From positions 1,191,324 to 1,255,323 of the forward strand of contig KL647310.1 of NCBI GenBank assembly GCA_000727475.1: a stretch of DNA of 64,000 nucleotides. Reading direction: 5' to 3'. Positions 35,001 to 47,036 of the stretch are shown in pieces. Position 1 is the first letter of the stretch; the number at the start of each line of letters is the position of its first letter. A program made the translations under genes and the position numbers. The DNA comes from Sarcocystis neurona. Its lineage: Eukaryota > Apicomplexa > Conoidasida > Eucoccidiorida > Sarcocystidae. Under the pieces are notes generated by a model that was given only the letters and a program-made list of their open reading frames with translations, made no database searches and was not told the origin of the DNA.

Positions 35001-38000
35001 TAACTGCTTTCGCACCTGTAAATGTTCTGCATGAAGCTGGGCTCTGCCATCCCGCGGACGCTGCTGCTGCTGAAGTAGATCCTGCTGGACGCGGTGTCTC
35101 TTGCCATTGACGTGCAGCTGCTACCGTTGGGGTGCGCTCCGAATATCGTGTGCTGCTGCGGGGGGACTTGCTTGTGCTTAATGCTGTCGCTGTTGAGATC
35201 TTTAGGTGATTCTGTGTCGAGTTGGTGCGCCCGCTGAGAGGGCTGATCTGTTCTGGTGTAGCTACCGTTGCACCACGGCTGTCACTGCTTTACCTGCACG
35301 GGTACTGCACAGAATTGACAGCTCTGGTAGATCACCGCCAATGTGGTGGGTTTGAAACACTCGCGCTGTGCCTCTTGTGACTATGCGCACCGTGCTATTG
35401 CTTCATCGCTGCTGCTGCTGATGCGGCAGAATGCCACTTGACGTCCCTGCTTCAGTTTCGTACTCCACCAGTATTATCTCATGAGTGTCGCTCCCGTGGC
35501 TGCTGGTATCAGGCCTCTTTGACAGCTTCTGCATGGTAATGCTTTGTTGAACGTGTGGATGCGACGGAAGCCTGTCGTCGCCTGGACTGTCTCTAAACCG
35601 AAGAAACTTACACGTTTATATTTTTGTACGTACATATGGAGGGTAACAGTGTCCTCTATTTGGGCTCGACTTTTCGCACCTGAACAGCTGTTACCCTCGC
35701 AAAGAGATGCCGCTTTTACTTCTCCGTCTCTATAAACGGCGACAGTTTTCGCTGTGGTCCTTTTCGTCTTGTCGCGTGGTCGTCGAACTGCAGGTGAAGA
35801 TGTGGTGGAAATCCATTCGCACGGCAGTCGCGCCGCCGTCCGAGCTATCCGACAGTTCTTCAATCGCGTCGCTGAGCTGCTTGATCAGCTGCAGTTGCAA
35901 CAGCAGGAGGAGAAGAGGACAGAGGACACACAAGAGCGTCCACTTGAGGAAGAGGAGGAGGGCCAGGAACTGGCGGGTCGGCAAAAGGCAGAACGTGAGC
36001 CGAAACAGGAGGTACACTGTTAGGCGCCACACGCGTTGGGCAGAAGCTCCACTTTCTGAAGTGTCGTTTTGCATTTCAGCCGAGTTTCGTCGATGGCTGC
36101 TTGACGGAAGTGACAACTCTATAGAGTACGTCATCGCGTCAATGCGGTTGAGCTGTGGAAGGGACTCACAGCAAGTAAAGCAGCTTCACCTCTGCGTGCA
36201 GTGCTCCCCCGCTGCTGGAGGCAGCTAAATATACAGACGAAGGCGAAAACCCCGGACAGCAGTGAAAGTAATACCTGCAGGAGTGAGAAAGAGACCAGCG
36301 CCGAGAGAAGCTGCGCACGAAGGAGATACACACAGCATCACTACATACATATTTTACACATTCATACAAAGATGTGCAGTGACCACAACTGCACGTGCGC
36401 ACTACCGCGGAAGCAACACCTGCTGCACCCGGTGCGCCTGCAGCGGTAGGATTGAAAGAAGGAGGGCCTTTTCGCAATGAGCACGCCGTTTGAGCCGAAA
36501 CTGCAGCAAGAATTCTAACGAAAGTACTCTCACATTCGACAAACAGCAGGACTGTGTGAAGCGGCAAGAGATCTCGTCACAGCAGCCGCATGCGCAGCAG
36601 CAGCGTGGGATTTGGCACATCCGGTCACGCCCCAGCTACCCCCGACTCCGTTGCTGTGCAAGGTTGACGTTTTCTTTTCGTTGTGTTATTCTCACGAGAA
36701 GGGACGCGCACATATATATATATATACGTGTAGAGGTATGCACACACGTTTACACGTGGGAAGATGTATTTAACGGCGTCGACAGAAGACGAACTAGTAG
36801 TCGGAGCAGCCAGCAGCTAGTGTTGACCGTACTCATAAGAATACAGATGTGTCCACGTAAGTGCATATGTGTATCGCTGTTTTGTTGGCATTCGACTGCG
36901 CGGCTACGCGACGGCGCCGTGGTTGTGGCCGATGATTGTGCCTGTTCAAACGCCCCTTCTGCTCGTAATGGTAGTGGTTTACACAGAAACACGTGAGTTT
37001 GTACACTGCCAAGTAGCGTTGACTAGCAGCGTGCAAGAGCGTCGATGCTGTTGCTGTTGCCGATGTTCTTTCGCCGTGAATACAGCTGCTGCTGGCGTTT
37101 CTTGGAGTCCAGCTATCTTGCGATATGCTGCGACGGTAGAGGATGCTGCAGGTCGGCCCGGAGGCCTCAGCGAGGAAGACGCGCCTTCTACGTTGGAAGA
37201 AGCTTACAAGCTCTTTCTGCAGCAGCAGCTGTTGCTTTCCTCTTCGTCGCTGCATTCGTCAGCAGGGGCCGCCACAGAAGTGGGTTTGTCGGCGATTGAG
37301 AAGCAGAGGCAGAGTAGCAGTGTAAACGAAGGCATCGACAACATCCAGCAAGAGAGCAGTAGCTCCAGTCAACCTCGCGTAAGTAATTGCGGTGACAACC
37401 GCCACACGAGTGGGGACGACGTGTCGTCAAGAGGCAGTCCAGTCCTCCACCGGCGGGACCACCGTCGCCCACAGAGCCAACACTGGCAGGAACTTCTGGA
37501 AGTTGTCAAAGAGATCTGGACCGACATGCAGACAGAGCAGCAGGAGGAACAGACGCCTCTCGAAAAACGAGACGTGCTAATTCCCGGAAAATTTCGACTA
37601 GCGACGCGGGGCGAATTTTCCCTGCGAGCTTTCTTGAATGGCAAATTAAAAGATTTGCACGCGCTCCGAGCACTTGCGGCACTCGTGACTGTGAGCGACT
37701 TCAGAGCAGCACGAGGCAGTTGTAGGAGTCAGGTTTTCCGCAGTGGCTACGCACTGTGTGTTGTAGTCATTCTCTTGAAGGCGCCGAGTGATCGTCCTTT
37801 TCCAGGCGGCAGTTTGACAAGCGTCGTACTATCCGCGTACGTGTTGCAGTGTGTTCGTTTGCAAGGGATAGAGTTGCGCGCACTCCTAGCTACCTGCGGC
37901 GCGGCAGTAGAGCCCGTACAACTGGTACAGCTGCCCACACCCGATCCTCCTTCGCTCTGTGAACGCACCGTTTCGTTGCACGTCAAGACTGGTTCGTGCT

Positions 38001-41000
38001 GCCGCATGTTTCGCTGTGTGCAGCTTCTTTTGTTCCGCGTGTGTGGTGCGTTTTCGGATATCCTTCTTCCCATCCCCTGGGGGTGCTGCCTGCTGTCGCG
38101 TTTACATCTCGTCGCGAAGGTCGTGTCCTCCGCTGTGTGCGCAACCCGCAGGCGGAGAGTACGCAGCAGCACCGCGGAGCGCTGCATCAACTGCGGCAGC
38201 CTTCGCAGCTGGTGCAGCAGCAGATGCTGCGCTGGCAGCACCGTCTGCAGCAGGCACTCGCTCTAATCGAAGGGTGCGTGCAAATAGGGGACGACGCAAC
38301 TATAGCTGATAGCGTCGTCGCTTCACGGTTGGCTCCCCAGGTGGCGGATCAGCTGATCGAAGAAGTACTGTTTCAGATCGACCAGCAAGAGGCGCTCCTC
38401 TCCAGAGAGCGAGAAACTGCCGCAGGACCAACAGTCGTTATTTGCGGCCCCCCCAATGCCGGTAAGCGCAATGCACCAAAGCGGTGGTGCTGCTGGTAGC
38501 AGAAAGCAGCCGCGGTTGCCCTGTTACTGTACGGTTGGTGCTTCTGCTAGCATATGACAGCTGTGACGCTGCTGCTCACTGGCCCGGCCGGAGGGGCTGG
38601 TCTGGAAGTGGCGCTGTTACCTACCTCGTTTCCAACTCCTGCGCTTCACGTCTTTGAAGCCCGTTCCGCAGCCGGATCTGCTCATGGAGAGGGTACCCTG
38701 CTGCGCTTGCTGCTGGCCGTCTGTTCTTCATCATCTGCCAACTGACCGTGGAACCTTTTGCTGAAAAGCTGGTGTCGCTCCGCTGCACCGTCGAGCCCTG
38801 CGGCCGTCACACCGTGTCCAGCGCTGCTGCTGTTGATTCGACTGTGGATTTCGGTTGCTGCTGCCGTGCCTTACGGCGATTGCTGCCTTCCTCCAGTGCA
38901 GCAGTGGCTGCGTCTCCAGAGCGCGCCTGGTGACGCAGTATGCAGGTCGACCGTAGTTGCTGCTGCCTTTATAGGCGTGGAGACCTGTCACTGGCGCTAC
39001 TGCCGCCGCGTGACGTCGCGTTGTGGTAGCGTGTTTGACTGCGCAAAAGTGTCACCGCTCGTGCTGCTCTGGATGCTGCTTCTAGGACTCCTGCGATCTG
39101 CTAACGGCAGAGCCGTCTCATTGCTGCTTAGTGCTACGGTGGACACACTTGACCACCGGTGTTGCTTGCCGCTGTGGCTGCCGGTGCTCCGCTTCAATGA
39201 CGCAGGAAAAAGTACACTCTTCAATGCCTTGCTTGGACGTGACGCCGCAATTGTCTCTGGACGAGCAGGCACCACGAGGGACGTGCTGTCTTCGTCTCTT
39301 CCGCTTCTGCACGGCAAAAAGGCTCTGCTCTACGATACGGCGGGTCTCCACGAACAGGAGCGGCTGCAACAGCAGCAGGGGCAGCAGCAGAGAGGACACT
39401 CTGAGGAGCAGGAGCAGGCGGAGGCCCTCTCGCAACAACAGTCCGGAAATTTGTTGCAGACGGAGCAGCATCGCGAGAATTCCATTCCTGGACTGCCGCC
39501 TGTGCCGCCGCAGCACCAACTGCGGTCCAACGACCCGGTTGAGCAGGAAGGCATGATACGTGCCGTACGTGCAGGGGAGGCGGCAGACGTGCTGCTCTTG
39601 ATGATGGAAGCGCACACTTCTCCGCAGGTCACTATTGACGCATGCCGTAGCTTTCTGCGTTGCTTTACTGCTGCAGTGAGGGCGATGGGCCCGCAGAAAA
39701 CCGCGACAGCTTCCGCGTCAGCAACACAACAAGCAGGAAAGTCACACGCAGCCGGCTCGTGTACTGGCGAAGCCGACCTTCGTAGAGGCGGCGTCGAACG
39801 AGCTTCCAGTCCGTTTAGCACAGTGATGCACCACCGAATGATGGAAGAAACGGACGGCACTAGGCACCGTTGCAACGAAGACAGTGATATGCTGCTGCTT
39901 CCGCGTGTCAAGCAAATCTTTTTGCTGCTAAATAAAGCTGAGCGCCTTTTCGTTGGCGACTCGGCCCCCACAAATGTCAGAAGCTCCTGTGATGCGGGTG
40001 CCGATACGACTCGAAACTGGCTTGCGGCTCGCGTAGCCCCAGATTTTGCTCCCGAAGAAGTGGATGCCTCTTCTTCGTTTGACTCATCCTCTTTATCAGG
40101 TGACCTGGCGGACATTACCGCAACTGGCGGCGTCCCCCCGAGTTTAGGCGTCGAGGATGGTGTTGCTACGAGCAGTTCTGCTGGCGGTGTTACCGTAGCA
40201 GGCGATGACGGTGAAATTCGTGGTGGTGATGCGCGTGGTGCTGCCTGCGTCGCTGAAGCAGCTTCCGCCTCGGTTGCTGCGTCGACACTAGCAGCCCTCT
40301 CTCGGATAGGTGCTGAAGAGCTCCCTTCCTCCCTTCTGACGCGTGTGCTGCCGGTGACCCGCGTGACTGTTGCTACACGAAGAAGCAGCGGCCGTTATGG
40401 TAGGCCTGCTGCAGTTGAAATCAACAGCAGCCGTAGCAGCTGTTGTCATGATAGTGCTGCTTCAATCTCTGCGGCGGTAGACGATGCAAAGCAGGCACTT
40501 CAGCAAGCAGTTGCACCATTCTGTGATGGAGCACTTCCTGTACGACGAACTCCACCTCCGTGCGCTGCAAATTTATTCTTCGTCCTACTCCTCCTGTTCC
40601 ACTGACCGAACCACTTGTTGACGGTGCGCGTGCTTCTTTTGTGCTCGCAGATTCGTCGTCGTCTGGTGAGCAACCTTTCGCTGGACTGGTGCTCCCACTG
40701 TCAGCACGAGGCGGTTGGAACCTTCCGCTGCTCGTGCATATGCTCGAGAGAGAAGTGGACAGCCTGCAGCAGCACCAAGGTCTGCCACCCCTGCAGCGGC
40801 CAGGAGCACGGCCAGCAGCAGCTGCAGCTGCGTCGATCGCAACTGCTTCAGCGGGCGGCGAACAGGCGGCAACGGGAGCAGAGCCTGCGCCAGCCTCGAT
40901 AGAAGACGGGAGTAGAACTCTGTTCTGGAATCAAACTGCTGAAAGAACTTTCTGTGGTGCAGCTGCGAGAGGGCACTTGCGTGTTGGCGCAGACGACTTG

Positions 41001-41149
41001 ACGGAGGCAGCAGAAGAAGGGAATATAAATGCTGAGTTTCTTGTGGGAACGCATGAGGTGCTGCGCCTGCTACGTGCTGCAGCTGCTGCGCTGCGACGGG
41101 GCTTGAAACTGCCGGATGCGCTGATAGAAGAGAAAGCAGAGGAACTTAG
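32021..41149 (+). CDS. mnmE: tRNA-modification GTPase MnmE/TrmE, probably organellar
   Basis: MnmE, with MnmG, modifies the wobble uridine of certain tRNAs. Here it would serve an organelle. Exons with in-phase junctions are: up to 34109; 35794-36011; about 37084-37690; 38152-38461; 39206-40399; 40651-41149. The N-terminal folate-binding domain shows [16 protein letters not shown] and [23 protein letters not shown]. The helical domain shows [18 protein letters not shown]. The G domain shows GPPNAGKST (split by an intron), GTTRD, DTAGL and NKAE. Large Gln/Ser/Glu/Ala-rich inserts separate these. The ATG at 32021 gives a hydrophobic start ([15 protein letters not shown]), consistent with a bipartite apicoplast leader, but the frame before about 33,360 is uncertain. 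The fourth G motif has Glu for the usual Asp. The final exon after the GTAAGG donor at 41150, expected to end in the FCIGK-type motif, was not found. Confidence 0.78.
33360..34109 (+). CDS. mnmE: MnmE N-terminal (folate-binding) domain exon
   Basis: The segment contains DTIFALSS...[13 protein letters not shown], the opening strands of MnmE, then a Gln/Glu/His-rich insert, then [14 protein letters not shown]. It ends at a GTATGC donor after the first base of a glycine codon. The next exon (35794) resumes with the rest of Gly and Glu-Asp, giving the conserved TGED motif across a 1.7-kb intron. Confidence 0.8.
35794..36011 (+). CDS. mnmE: MnmE exon with the EDVVE motif
   Basis: The acceptor GAACTGCAG is followed by [20 protein letters not shown], a close match to the MnmE segment after TGED. 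A Gln/Glu-rich acidic insert follows and ends at a GTACAC donor, phase 0. Confidence 0.72.
37084..37690 (+). CDS. mnmE: MnmE exon with the GEFxxRAFLNGK motif
   Basis: The C-terminal part reads [20 protein letters not shown], the MnmE signature in which an Arg and the NGK motif are conserved. The donor is ACT/GTGAGC, phase 0. The 5' boundary is not certain; a CAG at 37083 is one candidate. The N-terminal part is a Ser/Gln-rich insert. Confidence 0.7.
38152..40399 (+). CDS. mnmE: MnmE helical and G-domain exons
   Basis: Exon 38152-38461 starts [11 protein letters not shown] and ends [10 protein letters not shown] at a GTAAGC donor. Exon 39206-40399 resumes [10 protein letters not shown], so the P-loop is split by a 744-bp intron. 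It then carries [17 protein letters not shown] and a long insert, then FLLLNKAER (the fourth motif), and ends at GRY before GTAGGC. The intron itself is open in one frame for long stretches and could be mistaken for coding. Confidence 0.8.
40651..41149 (+). CDS. mnmE: MnmE exon following the G domain
   Basis: The acceptor GTGCTCGCAG is followed by [20 protein letters not shown], matching the SAK-like fifth G motif of MnmE. An Ala-rich insert and helical sequence follow ([20 protein letters not shown]), which fits the ELVAEELR region before the C-terminus. The donor is CTTAG/GTAAGG, phase 2. Confidence 0.7.
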
Positions 41150-41789
41150 GTAAGGACGCTGCCAGAGGGGGACGTGCACATCTCTGGGGGCCGATGTATG
41201 GTAAAATTGAAGTTTCCAGGCCCCTCTTTCGACGCACGCGTAGACGGACTGTGTGCGTAGGTTATTTGTGGGCATCTTCGGAGAACGTTGTCGTTGTTGC
41301 GGCTCGGGCAGTACATACGGAACTGCAGAAAATGAGATGCGCATGCACCACAACAATGAAAAGGGAACTGGAGACACGTGTGAGTTTCTCTCGTCCAAGC
41401 GCCTTCGCAGTCTGAGTTTGGTATCGACGAATGTCATTGAAACATCCTTCACACAAGGTACACGCAAATGCCAAGCTTCGCAACTCCAGGAAGCCGAGCC
41501 GCAGAATCGGCTGTTAGCGAGGAACGACAAATCCGTTTTGCGTATAGGTACAGCGTTTTTGTCACTACTACAATTACTGCATACATGTGAAACATTTGAG
41601 ACGTAGTCTCAAAAGTCCTCGGGAGCAAAGCGAGGAGTTGCACAGGAAGTACTGGGGTGACCACACGTGCTTCACTACCCATCCGGCAGGCTGCCTGCTT
41701 TTTGCGTATCGCACAAACGTCTCCAGGCACGACTGCTCGTGTGCGCCCAGTCGTGGGGACGAATCGGCTTCTAGGAGAGCACTAAGCAT

Positions 41790-41862
41790 TTATACACATA
41801 CGTGTATGTACGTGTATGTACATATATATGTATACGTGTATACACACACACACACACACAAA
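41790..41862. repeat. TA/ACGT tract followed by (CA)n
   Basis: TACGTGTATGTACATATATA-type sequence is followed by about ten CA units (41,841-41,862). It is a simple alternating purine-pyrimidine repeat. Confidence 0.75.
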
Positions 41863-44800
41863 GCTAATGGTTTAGCTTGTACTTATGCAGCGTTTTTCGT
41901 GCGGACTCGAGCACTAAGTTAAGACGTCCCAGACGTCCCCCCCTTTCTTTCTGCACACATGCTGACAACGAAAAGAGGCAACGTATGTGGTTGACTTGGA
42001 GGGAGCCGGGAACCCCAGAAGCACTGTTGCCAACCGCATCGGAAACTCGGTTAGCTCCGAGATTTTCATCGAGAGCAGCAAGGCCAGCTTAGTGTGGCCA
42101 ACGTTTCAACGTAAAGCTGGGTCAGGGGCAGCACAGCACAGTGTCCGCAGCCGGTGCCTTTGAAAAATGGCCCGGTTCAACTGCGGCTGAACATATCCAG
42201 GAGGCATTGAGCAGCCCTGCAAACGGACTGACTACCTCGATGAGACGGCAGCAGGCCAAGCCCCCCTTACGAACGACACTTCGGAGGAGCTACAAGAGAC
42301 AGGATGCGGATAAACCCAGGGCTGCAGCAGTACAGGCAACAGCGCACGCGGAGAGACAATAGATTGCAGTACAAGCGTGTATCTCCGCATCCACCCAGGC
42401 TAGCTCACTAGTGAGTGCTGGATGCTGGTCTGTGGTGCTGCGAATGCGTACAGAGAAGCACTGAGATCTCTTCAGCGTTTAACTGGAGATGAAGAAACGG
42501 GAGAGAGGCGCGCTGTAATAAAAGCTCTTTTGGATACGTTTTGCGTCGGGAAATAAAAAGAGACGACCACCAGAGCAACCGAGCATCGCTGTGCCAATTC
42601 GTGCTCGTCTGCGTTCATTGCGGCATCCGCAGCAGCAAATATAGCAGCAACAATGAACAGCAGGAGTGTGTTCGGAAGACGCGGTGGCCACGGACAAGCC
42701 TTAGCCCTGCCAGTGCACACGCTGAAACGTGTAGCAGCCCCGTCGCCTCTCAGCAGGTAACTACGGCGGAGACTCTGAGGACACACATACCTGGGGAACA
42801 GCACTACACGAGCCTCAACATCTGCTGCACAGAAGTCCAGACAGAAGCAGTTCAAGGAGACTAAAACGCCGGCGATAGCGTCAGCAACAGAAGCAAGGAG
42901 CGGTTACGCGTGACATCAGTGGTAAGAAAACCGGAACGAGGCCTAAAGGCGAAGGCACAACTCTACGCACGATAAGAAAGGAAGTAGTTTTTTTCTTACT
43001 ACTGAGACAAAGGTGCAATATATGCCCGCGCAGAGGACACATATCTCGACAGAACGAGCTTACCACATGGAAATATTACGTCAAACACGTTGTATAATGA
43101 AAACGTGTCGGGAGGGAATGAAGACGTATCTCGAAAGATGTTCTTAGGAGTAAGACGTGTGGAGAATTTTCCAGAGAATTATATAATGTGGAGAAGTCTT
43201 CGTGAGAGTATACAAGAAAGGTCAGGATCAGGAGACACGACCTCCGGGGCGGAGCAGTGACTGCATACGAACAACGTACGCGTGTGCTCTTGTGTCTGCA
43301 CGAGAAGCAGATGGTGGCGTACGCTGAGGAACTGCTGCACTGCTGTGGTGTTGTTGCAGTTCCACTGCTCTGATAATCACTTTCGCCGCTCCTACATATC
43401 CACCTATCACCGTCGTCCTCACTGCTCTACACGCAGCTGTGCCTACAGTGATCGTCGCACTGCCTGTACCTGTCTCACGACTATTTGACATATTGAAAGA
43501 GAGATACATTTGCAACCAACTACATATATCAGTATGTGTGTCCGACCGCGGACTGCATGCGGACAAGCCATACCACACTATTTCAAAAGGGCAGCAGATC
43601 CTAAAAACAGAACAGGCGTTCTTGAGTTTGCACACTGCGCTGCACAGATGCCTCTACGTGCACTGCGGACCCGCACACGTATCCACTCGGGGCAAGCCTA
43701 TCGACGCAGCACTGCATGCATAATCTGGAGGCATATTTTTTATGTACCAGTCGATCTACTTGCCAGAATGCGACGCTGCTGAGGCATCGTCCAGCGTGCC
43801 TGTCTGCCACTCAAAAACAACCCGAAGTCGTTTGCACAGTTACCTGTGCGCTCATGTGTATTCGTGTTCGTATGCACGTGTCCCCACCTGATAGATAGGT
43901 GCGTGTCTGCTTTCATTTGGAGACACCTTCGCATCGGCGTACATCGTGTGCATCCGAAGTTGTGCATGCATACACACATACGTCACATGCATCCTTAGAG
44001 AGCCTGCAAAGCAGCTGTAAAAACACATCCCTCCCGCAGTGCGCCTGTGTGCTGGCGAAAAATTTCAGAAGAGACCCGTGTATAATCGAGTGCCCGACTG
44101 AGCGACTGCTGTCGGAGACACTTTCAAGGTGCGAATCAGCCTTCAAGATCACCAAGTCAACGCGGCTGTGTGTTTATACACACTCGGACACGCCGGCGCC
44201 TTAAGTATATCTAATACGTACCAAACACCTGCACGTGTGTGTTTCGTCCGCGCGGGCAGCACTGCTTGACAATATTCTTGATATTTAACTCCACACTTTT
44301 GACTGATCCTTCAAACAAATATATGCACGTGTGCTTGGGTCTACGCCGCCCACTCATTGCTGCCTACCGAGCTTACTGCTAGTGCGCATCCGCCTCATTG
44401 CCAAGCAGCCGGAAGTGTGCGCACAACAACAAATCCACGGGCAGCCAAGTTTTGGAGAATTTTTCTCTGTCTTCGATTGTTGATTGGCAGTTTGGATTCC
44501 TGTATCTATCCAGAAGGTTCCCGCGACATTTTCGCTGATTTGAAGAACCTAAGCCCACGCACAACCCAGCGACAGCCACTGCTCTGCTAATTTCAAAACA
44601 TCAGCGGTACAGGAGTGACAGTTGCAGAGTATAAGGCGTCCCTGGAAGCGTGACACCGGTAAGGTTGGCTACCGAGCACACAATGGAAATGGACATATAC
44701 ATATATATATACACATATATTAACGTATATGTAAGGAATTTACAGTTCCTCGTAACCACCTGTGGGCACTGACATTCGTGCACTGGTAAATGTTTGCACG

Positions 44801-45075
44801 GCTGTGAACACGTAGGTAAGGCGGTGAGCATTTGCGTAGCTTTATGTGGGAAGACATGTGTCAAATCTGCCTTTTGAGTTGACTGTCTGGATTTGATCCC
44901 GTGGACACACGTGCACGCCGGTATGTAGTGTGGATTGTTTCGGTGGAACTACATGATGATGTGAACCACAAAAGCAGCTCTGCTGTCAGTGCTACACCGA
45001 TAGGGCAATACCGTCTGCTTCGTATCCTCGGTACGACAAGACGATGACGAAAAAGTATGTCTTTTCTATTGTGAA

Positions 45076-45469
45076 GGTCACGCTAGGAGACACTGTATCG
45101 TGCATACACACACGGGTACCTTTGCGCAGTAGGTCACAAGCATATACATGCATGGATCCTCTTAATAATTCTTGGATTCTGTGGGAAGAAGACATGACAT
45201 TCCACAACTCATGCGTTCTGACTGTGTGCGCCTATACACACGTGCTGCCTTGTATTCCTCAGGGCGATGCATGGTCACGCTGGGAGACACTTTATCGTAC
45301 ACACACACACGGGTACCTTTGCGCAGTAGGTCACAAGCATATACATGCATGGATCCTCTTAATAATTCTTGGATTCTGTCGGAAGAAGACATGACAGTCC
45401 ACAGCTCATGCATTCTGAGTGTGTGCGCTTATACACACGTGTTGCGTTGTATTCTTCAGGGCGATGCAT
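45076..45469. repeat. Tandem duplication, two 197-bp units
   Basis: The unit starting GGTCACGCTAGGAGACACT at 45076 recurs at 45273 as GGTCACGCTGGGAGACACT. The copies are highly similar over the full 197 bp, including GGATCCTCTTAATAATTCTT. On the minus strand each copy contains an acceptor-like CACAG or GACAG, then the same open 58-base segment (IQELLRGSMHVYACDLLRK), then a GTACCC donor, so the duplicated unit may include an exon. Confidence 0.88.
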
Positions 45470-45594
45470 AGCAGGAAAAGGAGGTTATACTCTTGCGAAT
45501 GGTTCCAGCACGGAAGGTTCCTTTACAGTAGGTGGCACGCAGTATATTGCCAGCAGCTGCAAACGCTTCCACCGTAGGCGGAACCTGCGAGGAT

Positions 45595-47036
45595 GACATT
45601 TGTAACGTAAACAGAAGCTTGATCTTTACGTCCTCGTGCATGCGCTTATTCAAGTGGAGACGCGGACGCATGCCCTCCTGCCGAGATGCTATTTGTGACG
45701 ACGGGCCAAACAGCATCTTAGCAACATTCAGCCGTACGAGAAGAAGCGGGGGGGCCTCACGCTGCGAGACCGGAATCACCGACAGCTACAGGCGCACAAA
45801 AACGTTTCGCTTTGCTGGTATTCCTCTTACAGCGAAAACGGTTTTTGCCCACTTGCAAAGCTGCGTGTGTGAGACGGCCCCCCAGCATACGAGCAGGTGC
45901 AACTCCTGCAGTCGCGGCGGCACCACTTTGAGTAACATTGTTTTCTGAGTCTGATCACCCCAGCAAACTACTAACAACAGCAGCAATTTCGTGAAACACT
46001 TCGGTGTCTGGAGTGACCCAGCCAGTAGCAAAACGAACAAGGTACGCGAACGCAAACTGACTACATCAGCAGGAGATTTGTTTCTGCAGTGGCCAAATTG
46101 TATTGCATAGGGAAAGAGAAACCATCTAATCCTTCACGAGTGAAAACGCAGCACGTCTGAGGATTTACTGTCCTGCTGCACGCCAGTGAGGAAACGCCTG
46201 CAGCGAATGCGTTCACCTGTTCTGTTGCTGCGCGTGCACCGCTACTTTAGAGTTACTAGTACTGCTAGCGCGTTCTATGGAATAACGCACTGCGGGCGGA
46301 GTTGCTCTAGTTTGCGTCACTCCCCGCCACAAGCTACGCCACCATTTCTGCTGTTAGCGCTGATGTGGCTTCGGCAGCTGCTGACACCGCACAGAAAGTA
46401 GTACAACAGCACACTCTGGAACGCTGGTGTCCTTGCCTATAGAATAACACGCTACAAGCGAGGCCTCAACTTCCAGGTTCTCTTCAGTCGCTAAGCAGCC
46501 ACGTCTTTAGAGAGTTCGGTTTCTGCAGTGGCAGGACCCGTAGCAAAACCAGATAGAATGTGTGACGACACAAAGAAGTCACAGCAGCAACAAATTTGTG
46601 TAGCAACGGTTGCACGGGGCTCTCGCAGCTGATGAAGTGTCACGTGGATCTTTTCTCAAGCGCGGACTATCGCCACGCCAGCTCGCGGGCCACGCGAGCC
46701 CTTGGTAAACAAGTGTTTGCCACAGAGTACGGTCGGCAACGTATGAGGTTTCCTTCAGGAGGCAACGAAAGGCGACGTGACAGCCGGTACTTTCAATGCT
46801 CCCAAACTCGCCGGTTGGCGTGGATGCCACTCAGTTGTGGATGCCATCACAGCTCTGAATACGTATTTGGTCGTAATGATAAAAGGTTTGCAATATTTAA
46901 ACACCAGAAGCAGGTTGCGGCTCAGCCACCACTGGTGGGGAAGCAGAGAATTGGCTGCATTTCCTGCAGATACCCGCCAGGTCATAAGTGTATGCGTTTT
47001 TGTTGCTTCAAGGCCAACTTTAGTTGCTGGGCACAA
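45595..47036 (-). CDS. Possible multi-exon gene, unknown function
   Basis: I do not recognise this gene. Two neighbouring minus-strand segments look coding and join in phase 0. About 45976-45834, after GGGTGATCAG, reads TQKTMLLKVVPPRLQELHLL and ends TVFA before GTAAGA. Then 45767-45595, after TCTCGCAG, reads LLLVRLNVAKMLFGP, HLNKRMHEDVKIKLLFTLQM and ends before GTTCCG. The first contains an ATG in AAAACAATG that could be the start. Further upstream, about 46770-46650 gives ETSYVADRTLWQTLVYQGLA, which may belong to the same or another gene. Downstream exons may include the duplicated unit at 45.1-45.4 kb. Confidence 0.35.

Larger units (their letters stand above)
41150..45594. other. Downstream of MnmE: no further gene recognised
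   Basis: The last MnmE exon should lie at the start of this stretch, but no FCIGK-type end was found on the plus strand up to about 43 kb. A (CA)n run (41,841-41,862) with a TA/ACGT tract lies near 41.8 kb, and another TATA tract near 44.7 kb. The short frames show no motifs. Confidence 0.45.

Noticed and set aside
38758..39205. Open frame extending upstream of the Mnm[11 protein letters not shown] exon
   Set aside because: The GTAAGC donor at 38462 and CAG acceptor at 39205 join the P-loop in phase; the open stretch is intron kept open by CTG-type triplets.
45532..45948. Plus-strand open frame of 138 codons
   Set aside because: The opposite strand holds two phase-compatible coding-like segments with splice signals over the same bases; the plus frame has no motif.
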